Assembly (NCBI RefSeq): GCF_010993745.1
Contig: NZ_WOTN01000003.1
Coordinates: 124,001-188,000 of the forward strand
DNA from: Fodinicola acaciae
GTDB taxonomy: Bacteria > Actinomycetota > Actinomycetes > Mycobacteriales > HKI-0501
DNA length: 64,000 bases
Direction: 5' to 3'
In this document: one piece after another, positions 56,254-63,704 of the stretch
How the letters are laid out: every line of letters starts with the position of its first letter
How positions within the stretch are numbered: position 1 is the stretch's first letter
Position numbers and translations under genes: made by a program
Notes under the pieces: model-generated
Told to the model about the DNA's origin: nothing
Database searches by the model: none
What the model saw: the letters and a program-made list of their open reading frames with translations, nothing else

Positions 56254-56282
56254 TTGACAGGTTGCCTGCCGCACCCGATGGT
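56254..56282 (+). promoter_or_regulatory. Possible rpmB promoter
   Basis: TTGACA at 56254-56259, then 17 bases, then GATGGT at 56277-56282. The -35 element is perfect and the -10 is weak. It lies about 36 bases before the GTG start of rpmB in the gap shared with the fakA-like gene. Confidence 0.45.
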
Positions 56283-56318
56283 GTCGCGTCACCGATCATG
56301 AGCTTGAGGAGAGAGTCA

Positions 56319-56540
56319 GTGTCCGCACATTGTGACGTCTGCGGCAAGGAGCCCGGCTTCGGAAACACCGTCGCCCGGCTGGGTAAGAACGCGATCAAGC
56401 GGCGGGTCAAGGGTCGCTCGGCGCGGATGTTCCGGCCGAACATCCAGTCCGTACGGACTGTCATCAACGGCACCCCCAAGAAGCTCAGCGTCTGCACCTC
56501 CTGCCTGCGCAAAGGCAAGGTCCAGCGGCGCGCCGCCTAG
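56319..56540 (+). CDS. rpmB: 50S ribosomal protein L28, zinc-binding form
   Basis: Ribosomal protein of 73 residues. C-x2-C pairs in HCDVCGKEPGFGN and VCTSCLRKGK make it the zinc-binding C+ type; RVKGRSARMFRPNIQSV is the conserved core. Actinobacteria often carry a second, zinc-free copy elsewhere, controlled by Zur; that copy is not in this window. GTG start at 56319 behind AGGAGAG; the frame begins upstream at 56238. Stands alone on the plus strand between the fakA-like gene and thiL. Confidence 0.95.
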   Translation: MSAHCDVCGKEPGFGNTVARLGKNAIKRRVKGRSARMFRPNIQSVRTVINGTPKKLSVCTSCLRKGKVQRRAA

Positions 56541-56551
56541 CACTTTTCGCC

Positions 56552-56585
56552 AGTGGGCCCGGTCGCTCGGCGACCCGGGCCCACT
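56552..56585. terminator. Hairpin between rpmB and thiL
   Basis: Long GC stem starting AGTGGGCCCGG and closing CCGGGCCCACT, with a short loop around TCGCTCGGCGA. Twelve bases after the rpmB stop and 20 bases from the stop of the convergent thiL gene, so it can serve both. No T-tract. Confidence 0.75.
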
Positions 56586-56604
56586 GCTGTCTCGGCCGGC
56601 GGTC

Positions 56605-57561
56605 TCAGGGGTTGGTGAAGTGGTCGTGTCCCGGCGGTCCGTCGTATGTGCCGCCGTCGACGGTCACCGCCGGACCGTGCGCGCCGGCGGCGACGACGTG
56701 GCCGACCGGCCGCCAGGACGCCGGCAGCCTCACCGCGGCCGGAAAGGTGGCCAGCAGCGCGTGGTCGTCGCCGCCGGTCAGGATCCAGCGCAGCGTGTCG
56801 TGGCCGAGCGCGGTGGCGGCGTTGGCCATCGCCTCCGGCACATCGAACGCCGCGCTCTCCAGGTCGATCGATACGCCGGACGCGCTGGCGATGTGTCCGG
56901 CGTCGGAGAGCAGGCCGTCGCTCACGTCGCACATCGACGTGGCACCGAGCGCCGCAGCGGTCGGCCCGGCGGCGTACGGCGGCTCCGGCCTGCGGTGAGC
57001 GTCGACGAGTACGCGCGGCGAACGGAAGCCGCGGGTCAGCGCGGCGATGCCGGCGGCGGCGTAGCCGAGCCGGCCGGCGACCGCCACCGTGTCGCCGGGT
57101 CGCGCGCCGGCGCGGGTCACCGGCGGTATGCCGGCGAGGTCACCGAGCGCGGTCGCCGAGAGCATGATCACATCGGCACGCGAGATGTCGCCGCCGACCA
57201 CCGACGCGCCGATCCGCGCGCACTCGTCACGCAGGCCGTCGGTGAACTCCTCGACCCAGGCCACCTCGATGTCCGGCGGACAGGCCAGGCCGACCAGCAA
57301 CGCGGTCGGCGCGGCCCCCATCGCGGCGATGTCGGCGAGGTTGGCGGCGGCCAGCTTGTGGCCAACGTCTCGGCCGGACGACCAGTCCCGGCGGAAGTGC
57401 CGGCCTTCCAGCATGAGATCGGTGCTTGCCACCACGCGACCGTCGGTCGCGCGTACGACCGCGGCGTCGTCGCCGGGTCCCAGCAGGCTGGTGGCCCCTT
57501 GCGGCAACCGTGCCAGAATGCCGGCGATCAGCCCGAACTCCCCCACATCCCCCACCGACAC
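56605..57561 (-). CDS. thiL: Thiamine-monophosphate kinase
   Basis: Kinase of 318 residues that makes thiamine diphosphate from the monophosphate. AIR synthase-like fold with GPGDDAAVVRA near residue 28, STDLMLEGRHFRRDW, ANLADIAAMGAAPTALLVGL, GGDISRADVI and the C-terminal DVSDGLLSDAGHIA and TGGDDHALLATFP. Motifs and length match ThiL. Single gene on the minus strand, with its start facing the Lrp-type gene across 111 bases. Confidence 0.94.
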   Translation of the reverse strand: MSVGDVGEFGLIAGILARLPQGATSLLGPGDDAAVVRATDGRVVASTDLMLEGRHFRRDWSSGRDVGHKLAAANLADIAAMGAAPTALLVGLACPPDIEVAWVEEFTDGLRDECARIGASVVGGDISRADVIMLSATALGDLAGIPPVTRAGARPGDTVAVAGRLGYAAAGIAALTRGFRSPRVLVDAHRRPEPPYAAGPTAAALGATSMCDVSDGLLSDAGHIASASGVSIDLESAAFDVPEAMANAATALGHDTLRWILTGGDDHALLATFPAAVRLPASWRPVGHVVAAGAHGPAVTVDGGTYDGPPGHDHFTNP

Positions 57562-57672
57562 GCACCCTCCCCGACGGCTGAAGCCCCCCGCAACCGATCA
57601 ACGCATGACGCGCATACGGTAGCGTCCGGTCGTTGAATGCCGTCGACGACAGCGTCAATAGAGGAGGTCCCG

Positions 57673-57906
57673 TTGGTCCAGGCCTACATCCTGATTCAGA
57701 CCGAGGTCGGCAAGGCGCGTGATGTCGCGGCCACCATCGCCGAGATCAGCGGCGTCTCGAAGGTCGACTCGGTGACCGGCCCGTACGACGTCATCGTGCT
57801 CACCGAGGCCGACACCGTCGACGAGCTCGGCAGCCTGGTGGTCTCGCGCGTGCAGAACGTGCCTGGCATCACGCGTACGCTGACCTGCTCGGTGGTGCAC
57901 CTGTAG
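57673..57906 (+). CDS. Lrp/AsnC ligand-binding (RAM) domain protein
   Basis: Stand-alone RAM domain of 77 residues: VQAYILIQTEVGKARDVAATIAEISGVSKVDSVTGPYDVIVLTEAD. It lacks the DNA-binding helix-turn-helix of full Lrp proteins, so it is probably an amino-acid-binding oligomer or a modulator of other regulators. GAGGAGG five bases before TTG at 57673 makes that unusual start convincing, although the frame opens at 57637. A stand-alone RAM protein at this location beside thiL and a DUF3515 gene is conserved in actinobacteria as I remember. Confidence 0.83.
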   Translation: MVQAYILIQTEVGKARDVAATIAEISGVSKVDSVTGPYDVIVLTEADTVDELGSLVVSRVQNVPGITRTLTCSVVHL

Positions 57907-57926
57907 CGACTGGTTTCCTTTCTCGC

Positions 57927-58481
57927 GTGTCCGACTCAGAGCGGAAACCACCAGCCACCGACCGGCGCGGCGCCGCGCGGCTGGCCGCGTTCATCGCGGT
58001 GCCGATCGCCGTCGTCGCCGGCATCGCGTTCTTCGCGATCCGATCCGCGACCCTGCCGCAGCCGGCGGCGTCGGCGACCCCATCCGTCGCGGCCAGCGGA
58101 CCGGTCACGGTGACCGCGCCGCCGTCCGCGCCGGCGGACGTCGTGGCACTGTGCGGCAAGATGATCGGCTCGCTGCCGATCGTGCTGGACGGCAAGCACT
58201 CGCGCGCGGTGAGTACGGCCCCGGACCGCGTGGTGGCCTGGGGCGACCCGGCCGTCGTGCTGCGCTGCGGCGTCGCACCGGTGACGTATCCGCCGGACGC
58301 CAACCTGCTCGGCATCAACGGCGTCACCTGGTACGGCAAGGCCGTCGGCCGTGACGTCGTGTTCACCAGCATCGACCGTAAGGTGCCGATCGAGATCACC
58401 GTGCCGGCCGCCAAGGGCAACCCGTCCGACCCGATCGCGACGCTGTCGACGCCGATCGGCCACATCGTCCCGCCGAAGTGA
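57927..58481 (+). CDS. DUF3515 family membrane-anchored protein
   Basis: Protein of 184 residues: a short cytoplasmic basic start, one membrane helix at about 20-42 (LAAFIAVPIAVVAGIAFFAI), a Pro/Ala/Ser-rich linker and an extracytoplasmic domain with two cysteines (VVALCGKMIGSLP, VLRCGVAPVTYP), then WYGKAVGRDVVFTSIDRKVPIEITVP. This matches the actinobacterial DUF3515 family, often next to ddl and thiL; ddl is absent here. Function unknown, cell-envelope location inferred. Starts 20 bases after the RAM gene. Confidence 0.85.
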   Translation: MSDSERKPPATDRRGAARLAAFIAVPIAVVAGIAFFAIRSATLPQPAASATPSVAASGPVTVTAPPSAPADVVALCGKMIGSLPIVLDGKHSRAVSTAPDRVVAWGDPAVVLRCGVAPVTYPPDANLLGINGVTWYGKAVGRDVVFTSIDRKVPIEITVPAAKGNPSDPIATLSTPIGHIVPPK

Positions 58482-58576
58482 GGAATGCGGGGCACCTGGC
58501 TCGCTGTTCACCCATCAGACATCCGATCGACGTCCGGGCCACCGGACGTCGATTGCTGCGAGTGGGGAGGGGAAAC

Positions 58577-58963
58577 ATGAGCGACCAGCCAGCCACCGAG
58601 GGCACCGCCGAGGTCTACGCGCGTGCCGAGCGGTTCCGGTCCGCCGGACAGCCGGCGGAGGCCGCTCGCATCCTCGAGCCGGTCGCCGCCGAGCACCCGG
58701 ACAACGCCCAGGTGCTGACCACCCTCGCGCAGGCGTACTTCTCCTCCGCGCAGCTGGGCCGCGCCGAGGAGACCCTGCGCCAGCTCGTCGAGGTGGCCCC
58801 TGCCGACCACTGGGCCCGCTTCGTCCTCGGCCGTACGTTGGAACGCCAGGGCCGCTATCCGGAGGCCCTCGGCCACGTACGGCTCGCCGCCGCGATGCGC
58901 GACCATCCCGACTACCAGGCCACCCAGAACCGCCTCGAGGGCATGGTCCGCGACAACGTCTAA
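58577..58963 (+). CDS. Tetratricopeptide repeat protein
   Basis: Protein of 128 residues with about three TPR units: AEVYARAERFRSAGQPAEAARILEPVAAEHPDN, AQVLTTLAQAYFSSAQLGRAEETLRQLVEVAPAD and HWARFVLGRTLERQGRYPEALGHVRLA. Likely a small adaptor or chaperone-like protein; the partner is unknown. ATG at 58577 follows GGGGAGGGGAAAC. The frame opens 99 bases earlier. It ends 34 bases before the convergent membrane gene. Confidence 0.85.
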   Translation: MSDQPATEGTAEVYARAERFRSAGQPAEAARILEPVAAEHPDNAQVLTTLAQAYFSSAQLGRAEETLRQLVEVAPADHWARFVLGRTLERQGRYPEALGHVRLAAAMRDHPDYQATQNRLEGMVRDNV

Positions 58964-58996
58964 GAGGTCGCGCGGATAGGGGAGTGGGTGACTCCG

Positions 58997-59701
58997 CTAT
59001 GGCCTCTCCGGCTGCGGCCGCTGCCGTGGCACGTCGGGTTTTTCCTTCAGTTCCCCGGCGATCTCGGTCGCCAATGCCGCCGCGCCCTGCAGTTGTCGGC
59101 TAGCGAAGCGCACGTCGTCGGCGAGATCAACTGGCCGGCGCGCGGCGGCCAGCCGGTGTGACTCGGCCAGCAGCGGGAGCGCTTTGCTGAGCAAGTCCGC
59201 CCGCTCGGCCGCCAGCAGTGCGTTTTCTCGTTGCAGCGCTCGTGTGTCCGCCGTACGCCCGAGCGCCCGCCCGCGCTGGAGGTTGCGCAGGATCCGCGAA
59301 TCGTACGGCGACTCCGTCGGCGTACGTTGCAACCTGCGGCTCTGCCGCCTCGTCTCGACCCTGACCAGGGCGACGTCGACCACGAAGGCGACGGCGACCA
59401 GCACCAGCGAGCCGAGGACTCCTGGCAGCAGCCGCTGGCCCGCCACCTGGAATCCGGCGAATATCACCAACGTGCGTCCCCAACGCCATCTCCGCCGATC
59501 CCAGATGCTGTCCTCGGCCCACGCCCGTGCCGTCAGGCGTTCATCGGCCGAGCGCACGAGCGACCGCGCCGGGCCTGTGTATCGACGGAGGCCGGCGCCA
59601 CCGTCGTCGATTCGGTCGAGGTAGCGGATGATGTCCATCATGTCGATGGTGAGTTGAAAGAGATCGGTCGCGGTTTGCCGGCGTTGCTGGCGATTTCGCA
59701 T
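58997..59701 (-). CDS. Membrane protein coupled to an ATP-grasp gene
   Basis: Protein of 234 residues. A basic N-terminal region with LFQLTIDMMDIIRYLDRIDDGG is followed by two adjacent hydrophobic segments (about 77-112: RTLVIFAGFQVAGQ and LPGVLGSLVLVAVAFVVDVALV) and a long, Arg/Leu-rich helical C-terminal half. I do not recognise a family. The ATG at 59701 overlaps the ATP-grasp stop by one base (TGATG), so the two proteins are made together. Possibly an inner-membrane partner, transporter-like anchor or target of the ligase; this is speculative. Confidence 0.65.
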   Translation of the reverse strand: MRNRQQRRQTATDLFQLTIDMMDIIRYLDRIDDGGAGLRRYTGPARSLVRSADERLTARAWAEDSIWDRRRWRWGRTLVIFAGFQVAGQRLLPGVLGSLVLVAVAFVVDVALVRVETRRQSRRLQRTPTESPYDSRILRNLQRGRALGRTADTRALQRENALLAAERADLLSKALPLLAESHRLAAARRPVDLADDVRFASRQLQGAAALATEIAGELKEKPDVPRQRPQPERP

Positions 59702-60672
59702 CAGCGGGCTTTGGTCAGCGCGTCGACCAGGGCGTCGGCGACCGGCAGGTCGAACTGCATCGCATACCAGCTCCACTCCGCGGTCGGGTCGATCTGCGTC
59801 AGCACCCACGGCCCGTCGCGCGGCACGGCGAAATCGAGAGCCGTGTAGCCAAGGCCGGTGTCCTCCTGGAAATCCCAGATCGAGCTCGCCACCTCGTCGG
59901 TGACGGTGGTCAGGTCGTACGCGTCCTCGTGCGTACGAAAGGCGAAAAGCCGGTTGCCGGCGACGATCACGTGGACGTTGACCTCGCGTTCGACGTATTC
60001 CTGGAAGAGAAATCCGTCCAGCCGGTGGTGCTGGTATTCGGCTCGCAGCACCGGCCGGCTGTACGCGGCGCCCGCTTCGGGGTCGACCAGCGGCACGCAG
60101 AGCACGTTTTTGCCATGTTTGCAGGCAAAGTCGGTGACGCCCTGCCGGTTGTTGGCCAGCAGGCTGGCGGGCAGCCGGAATCCGCTGTTCGCGGCCGCGG
60201 TCAGCAGCGGAAGCCGGTGTTCGTCGGTGTAGCGGCCCGGATGGTTGACCCACCGGCACGGCAGCGACGCGAGCATCCCGTACAAGGTGACGCGCGCGTG
60301 CGCCTCACGGCTGAGCGCACGCGGGCCGGGAACCATCCGGCGTACCGGCCCGGTGATCGAGTTGCCGCCCGGCTCGCGCACCCACAGCCGCGGCGGCCGG
60401 TAGTAGATCGCCGACACGTCCTCGACGGCGATCGTGTGGTCGATGGTGCGCAGCTCACCGGTCCAGCGGCCGTCATCGCCGTTGTCGCAGCGCAGCCGTA
60501 CGTCCAGATGCATCGAATGCTCGAACTGGCTCGGATCCACCGGCGCGTAGCTGATCCCGCGCCGTGCCAGCGCATCACACATCGCCGTCGCGTCGGTGTC
60601 GCCCGCCGGCCCCACCACGACCACCATCGGCTCGCCCGGCACGTGCGACAGCGCCGGCTCCCTGTTGTCCAA
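59701..60672 (-). CDS. ATP-grasp ligase, peptide-maturase-like (SAV_5884 type)
   Basis: Protein of about 323 residues resembling the actinobacterial ATP-grasp ribosomal peptide maturases (related to MvdD). The pre-ATP-grasp domain shows VVVVGPAGDTDATAMCDALARRG and AIYYRPPRLW; CRWVNHPGRYTDEHRLPLLTAAANSGFRLPASLLANN is typical, and the catalytic part ends with FLFQEYVEREVNVHVIVAGN and GPWVLTQIDPTAEW. It would make amide or ester links on a peptide, but no precursor peptide is adjacent. The start is uncertain: GGGAG precedes a TTG at 60672; ATG at 60627 is an alternative. Divergent from an HTH gene. Confidence 0.78.
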   Translation of the reverse strand: MDNREPALSHVPGEPMVVVVGPAGDTDATAMCDALARRGISYAPVDPSQFEHSMHLDVRLRCDNGDDGRWTGELRTIDHTIAVEDVSAIYYRPPRLWVREPGGNSITGPVRRMVPGPRALSREAHARVTLYGMLASLPCRWVNHPGRYTDEHRLPLLTAAANSGFRLPASLLANNRQGVTDFACKHGKNVLCVPLVDPEAGAAYSRPVLRAEYQHHRLDGFLFQEYVEREVNVHVIVAGNRLFAFRTHEDAYDLTTVTDEVASSIWDFQEDTGLGYTALDFAVPRDGPWVLTQIDPTAEWSWYAMQFDLPVADALVDALTKAR

Positions 60673-60741
60673 GTCTTCTCCCGTACAGTGATTGCCCGAT
60701 CTCGAAGTGCGACACGAGCTAACTGACACGGGCACTCGATA

Positions 60742-60752
60742 CGCAAGTTGCG
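60742..60752. promoter_or_regulatory. Possible operator CGCAA-G-TTGCG
   Basis: An 11-base inverted repeat in the gap between the divergent ATP-grasp and HTH genes, immediately followed on the plus strand by TAGCCT, which could be a -10 box. WhiJ-like HTH proteins often bind short palindromes near their own promoters; binding here is inferred. Confidence 0.45.
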
Positions 60753-60859
60753 CTAGCCTCGTTTCGCCGGAAATGGCCGAAGATGTCGGATGAGCGCGGC
60801 GGCCGTTTCACAACGAGCGCTGTTCGTGGCTCGCTTCGTAGGGAAAAGTAGGAGGGGCC

Positions 60860-61762
60860 ATGCCCACCACCGAGATCGGCTCGACCGTGCCTCGCCGCCA
60901 GCTCGGCCGCGAGCTGCGCAGGCTGCGCGAAGCCGCCCGGATCACCGTCGACGAGGCGGCCGAGCAGCTGGAGCTGTCGCGGGTCAAGATGTGGCGGATC
61001 GAGAAGGGCGCGTCGGCGATGCGGTCGCTGGACGTCGAGCACATGTGCCGCCTGTATGGCCACGGCCCGGACGCCGAGATCACCAAGGCCCTGATGGCCC
61101 TCGCCAAGGAAACCAAGGAAAAGGGCTGGTGGGTCAGCTACGCGGGTGTCATTCCGCGAGGATTCGAGGCATTCATTGGCTTGGAAACCGCTGCGTCGTC
61201 GATGTCCGCGTATGAGCCATCAATCGTGCCTGGCCTTCTTCAGACCGAATCGTACGCGCGAGCGATCGTGGAGAAGGGTGGGCCTGCCGAGCTTTCGCCT
61301 GCGGAAGTCGAGCGCACGGTCGAGCTGCGCATGGAGCGTCAGAAGATCTTGACGCGCACCAAGAAGCATCCAATACAGCTGGATGTGGTGCTGGGCGAAG
61401 AAATTCTCCATCGCCTCGTGGGCGGCCGAGCGGTCGTGGCGGAGCAGCTGCGCCACCTGCTCGTAGTCAGCGAGCGAGTCGACACAATCCGCATTCGGAT
61501 CGTCGACAACGCGAGCGGCGCCCATGCCGGGTTGTCTACCGGCGGCTTCGCGTTGCTGGACTTTCCGCGTAGCGGGACGGGCAAGCCGACCGAGCCGACC
61601 ACTGTCTATTTGAGTATCGGTTCGGCGTCTCTGTACCACGACAAGCCGCGAGTTCTCGGCTACTACCAGAAGACCTGGCGTGCCCTGGATAAATCTGCGC
61701 TTGACGAAGAAGCAACACGTGTCCTTGTCCGCGCTGCAATACAGGAGATGGAGAAGCCATGA
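60860..61762 (+). CDS. WhiJ-like helix-turn-helix regulator (DUF5753)
   Basis: Regulator of 300 residues. The Xre-type HTH is at 14-70 (LGRELRRLREAARITVDEAAEQLELSRVKMWRIEKG); the rest is a DUF5753 sensory domain with the usual AYEPSIVPGLLQTESYARAI, MERQKIL, LDVVLGEEILHRLVGG and TIRIRIVDNASGAH. These proteins are common in streptomycetes and relatives, usually paired with a DUF397 gene, and some control development (WhiJ). GGAGGGG ahead of the ATG at 60860. Its end overlaps the DUF397 gene by ATGA. GC content falls in the second half of the gene relative to neighbours. Confidence 0.9.
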   Translation: MPTTEIGSTVPRRQLGRELRRLREAARITVDEAAEQLELSRVKMWRIEKGASAMRSLDVEHMCRLYGHGPDAEITKALMALAKETKEKGWWVSYAGVIPRGFEAFIGLETAASSMSAYEPSIVPGLLQTESYARAIVEKGGPAELSPAEVERTVELRMERQKILTRTKKHPIQLDVVLGEEILHRLVGGRAVVAEQLRHLLVVSERVDTIRIRIVDNASGAHAGLSTGGFALLDFPRSGTGKPTEPTTVYLSIGSASLYHDKPRVLGYYQKTWRALDKSALDEEATRVLVRAAIQEMEKP

Positions 61763-61950
61763 ATCCTGCCCTGACGTGGCGGAAGAGCTCCCGTAGCAAT
61801 CAGCAGACGAACTGTGTTGAGATCGCGGACGCTGGCGATTTCACATTCGTACGGGACTCCAAGCTTGGGGATGACTCACCAGTCTTGAGCGTCGCTTCGT
61901 CCAGTTGGCGGTCATTTGTCGTAACCATCCGCGAGGGGACCCTCACTTGA
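61759..61950 (+). CDS. DUF397 small protein
   Basis: Protein of 63 residues with the DUF397 layout: W-R-K-S-S-R-S near the start, NCVEIAD, FVRDSKLGDDSPVL and a final WRSFVVTIREG. DUF397 proteins are partners of DUF5753 HTH regulators and may act as antagonists or toxin-like factors. ATG overlaps the HTH stop by four bases. There is a 41-base gap to the next gene. Confidence 0.9.
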   Translation: MNPALTWRKSSRSNQQTNCVEIADAGDFTFVRDSKLGDDSPVLSVASSSWRSFVVTIREGTLT

Positions 61951-61991
61951 TAGCCTGACGCCTGCTGCGTACATACACGGGTGGAGTCCTA

Positions 61992-62591
61992 ATGACCAAG
62001 ATCATCGTTCCCGTCGGCTTCGACAACGGCCCGCGTTACGCGGCCTCCGAGTCAACGTCCAGTTACTACGAGCTCCTCTTGTCACACGATGAAGGCCTTG
62101 AGCTTCCTGCCGACGCGTATCGGGCGTGGACCCTTGCGGCGACAGACCTCCAAGCCCATCAAGACTTGGCCTTCACCCGCGAGCGGCTCATCAAGCTCGC
62201 GTCAGCCGGCCCGGAGAACGTGGAGCAGGCCGAGGGAATCATTCAAGGTCTGGTCGAGGCCGGCGCACTTGCCGAGTATGAACCGGGCACGCAGTCGGCA
62301 ATTGAGATCCTGCGCCGACACCGGATGTTTCCGTTCGCCCAAGGCATGGGAAACACGCCAGATCGGCCGGACATGTTCAGGATCGGCCGCAACGGCGAAG
62401 TGTTGCTCGAAGTTTACTCAGATATCTACTCGGTATGGAGTCTCAACCTCGACAACTCGAACATCTGGGAGATGATCGAGGAATTCTGCCAACCGCCAGC
62501 GCCGCTGAGCGCCGAAGAGACGGCATACATGTTCGCCCAGGCATTGCCGACGTTGGTGACTCTGCAACTCGGTTATCTGATGCCATCATGA
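61992..62591 (+). CDS. Unknown 199-residue protein
   Basis: I do not recognise a family. The protein is acidic and mostly helical, with a possible winged-helix-like segment in the middle (ADAYRAWTLAATDLQAHQDLAFTRERLIKLA, then AEGIIQGLVEAGALAEYE) and an unusual aromatic patch (LLEVYSDIYSVWSLNLDNSNIWEMIEEF). No signal peptide or membrane helix. ATG at 61992. The stop overlaps the start of the next gene by ATGA, so the two act together. Base composition is less GC-rich than the window average (many A/T third positions), which hints at recent acquisition. Confidence 0.7.
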   Translation: MTKIIVPVGFDNGPRYAASESTSSYYELLLSHDEGLELPADAYRAWTLAATDLQAHQDLAFTRERLIKLASAGPENVEQAEGIIQGLVEAGALAEYEPGTQSAIEILRRHRMFPFAQGMGNTPDRPDMFRIGRNGEVLLEVYSDIYSVWSLNLDNSNIWEMIEEFCQPPAPLSAEETAYMFAQALPTLVTLQLGYLMPS

Positions 62592-63589
62592 GTCAGCCAA
62601 CGTTCACAAGAACCCCGACCAAAGGCAGACATCGCGTTGATCGGCCGGCGCGGTGGTGGCAGTTTTTACGCCGGAACAAGCTGACTGATGCGAAGGCCAA
62701 GGAGTCGCTGCGGGTCGAGAACCTGATCAATCGCGACAAGGCGTTCTGGGACATACCGACGAGGCTCGCGTTCAGCGGCGCGGTGACGGTCGCGACCTGG
62801 GCGCTGGGCAAGTACGTCGGCGCCCTGCCGATCAACGGGGTCGAAGTCTCGCAGTATCTCACCGCCATCGCCGCGCAGATCCAGGCGCTCCCGGGCGGCC
62901 GGGCGCTGACCGGCGCCATCGGGTACGCATCCGCCGCCGGGCCGCTGGCAGTCGGCACCGTTGCCGCCAGCTATGTCGGCGATCGCTACAAGTCCGGCCG
63001 CAAAGCCCAGGTCGAGCAGCAGAAAAACCAGGCGGAACAGCAGAAACGCGCGGAGCAGCGGCAACGCGGCGTTGACGTCGACACCGACCCGTACGAGCAG
63101 ATTCACGCGCTGAAGACACAAAACGCCGCTCTCCAGAACGAAAACGCCGGATTGCAGGCGCAGGTGTCCGAGCTGCAACAGTTCAAGGCGTACGTGGAAG
63201 GGCAGTTCGCCGCGATCAACGACAGCCTTCGCGACGCCTACGGGGCACACGTCGCCACCAACCAGCGCATCGACAACCTCGAACGACAACCTGTTCCGTG
63301 GTCACGGCCCGACGATGATGATCCCGGCTTCGGCCCCGACGGGCCGCGCCCTCCGGCAGCACCCCCGCCTGGCGCCGGCCCGAAACCACCGGCGCCACCT
63401 CCAGCCGCGCCGTCGCAGATGCTCTCGCGCGAGACCTCCAACCAGGCGCGCAACCTGCTGTCGCGTGCTCAGCAAACCCAGCAGACACTGGGAAAGTCGA
63501 AGGCAGAACCACCGACTCCGCCCGCCGACCGGCAGCGCGGCGCGACGCCGTACCAGGCACCCGCCACCCCGAGTCGCCCCCGCCGATAG
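62588..63589 (+). CDS. Unknown membrane coiled-coil protein with Pro-rich tail
   Basis: Protein of 333 residues of no family I know. Parts in order: basic N-terminus (1-45); one weak hydrophobic stretch (about 57-75, TRLAFSGAVTVATWALGKYVG); a second (about 100-124, GAIGYASAAGPLAVGTVAASYVG); a long coiled coil (about 128-205) rich in Gln, Lys and Arg with LKTQNAALQNENAGLQAQVSEL; a Pro/Asp/Gly-rich linker (about 235-275); and a charged C-terminus. Likely a membrane-anchored scaffold. ATG overlaps the preceding stop (ATGA). Possibly one of a pair of effector proteins controlled by the HTH/DUF397 module upstream. Confidence 0.7.
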   Translation: MSQPTFTRTPTKGRHRVDRPARWWQFLRRNKLTDAKAKESLRVENLINRDKAFWDIPTRLAFSGAVTVATWALGKYVGALPINGVEVSQYLTAIAAQIQALPGGRALTGAIGYASAAGPLAVGTVAASYVGDRYKSGRKAQVEQQKNQAEQQKRAEQRQRGVDVDTDPYEQIHALKTQNAALQNENAGLQAQVSELQQFKAYVEGQFAAINDSLRDAYGAHVATNQRIDNLERQPVPWSRPDDDDPGFGPDGPRPPAAPPPGAGPKPPAPPPAAPSQMLSRETSNQARNLLSRAQQTQQTLGKSKAEPPTPPADRQRGATPYQAPATPSRPRR

Positions 63590-63704
63590 CTCCACCAGAT
63601 TCTGACCATCTGTGCCTGAGCTATCACGTGCCGTGGATAACGATCTAGGAAATAAGCGACAATAGGTGGTGGTGGAGTCTGCGCGGCTGAGGGGAGCCGG
63701 AGCC

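Noticed and set aside
60736-60859. Search for an ATP-grasp precursor peptide
   Set aside because: Only 124 bases between divergent genes, with no small frame having a start signal and leader-like sequence.
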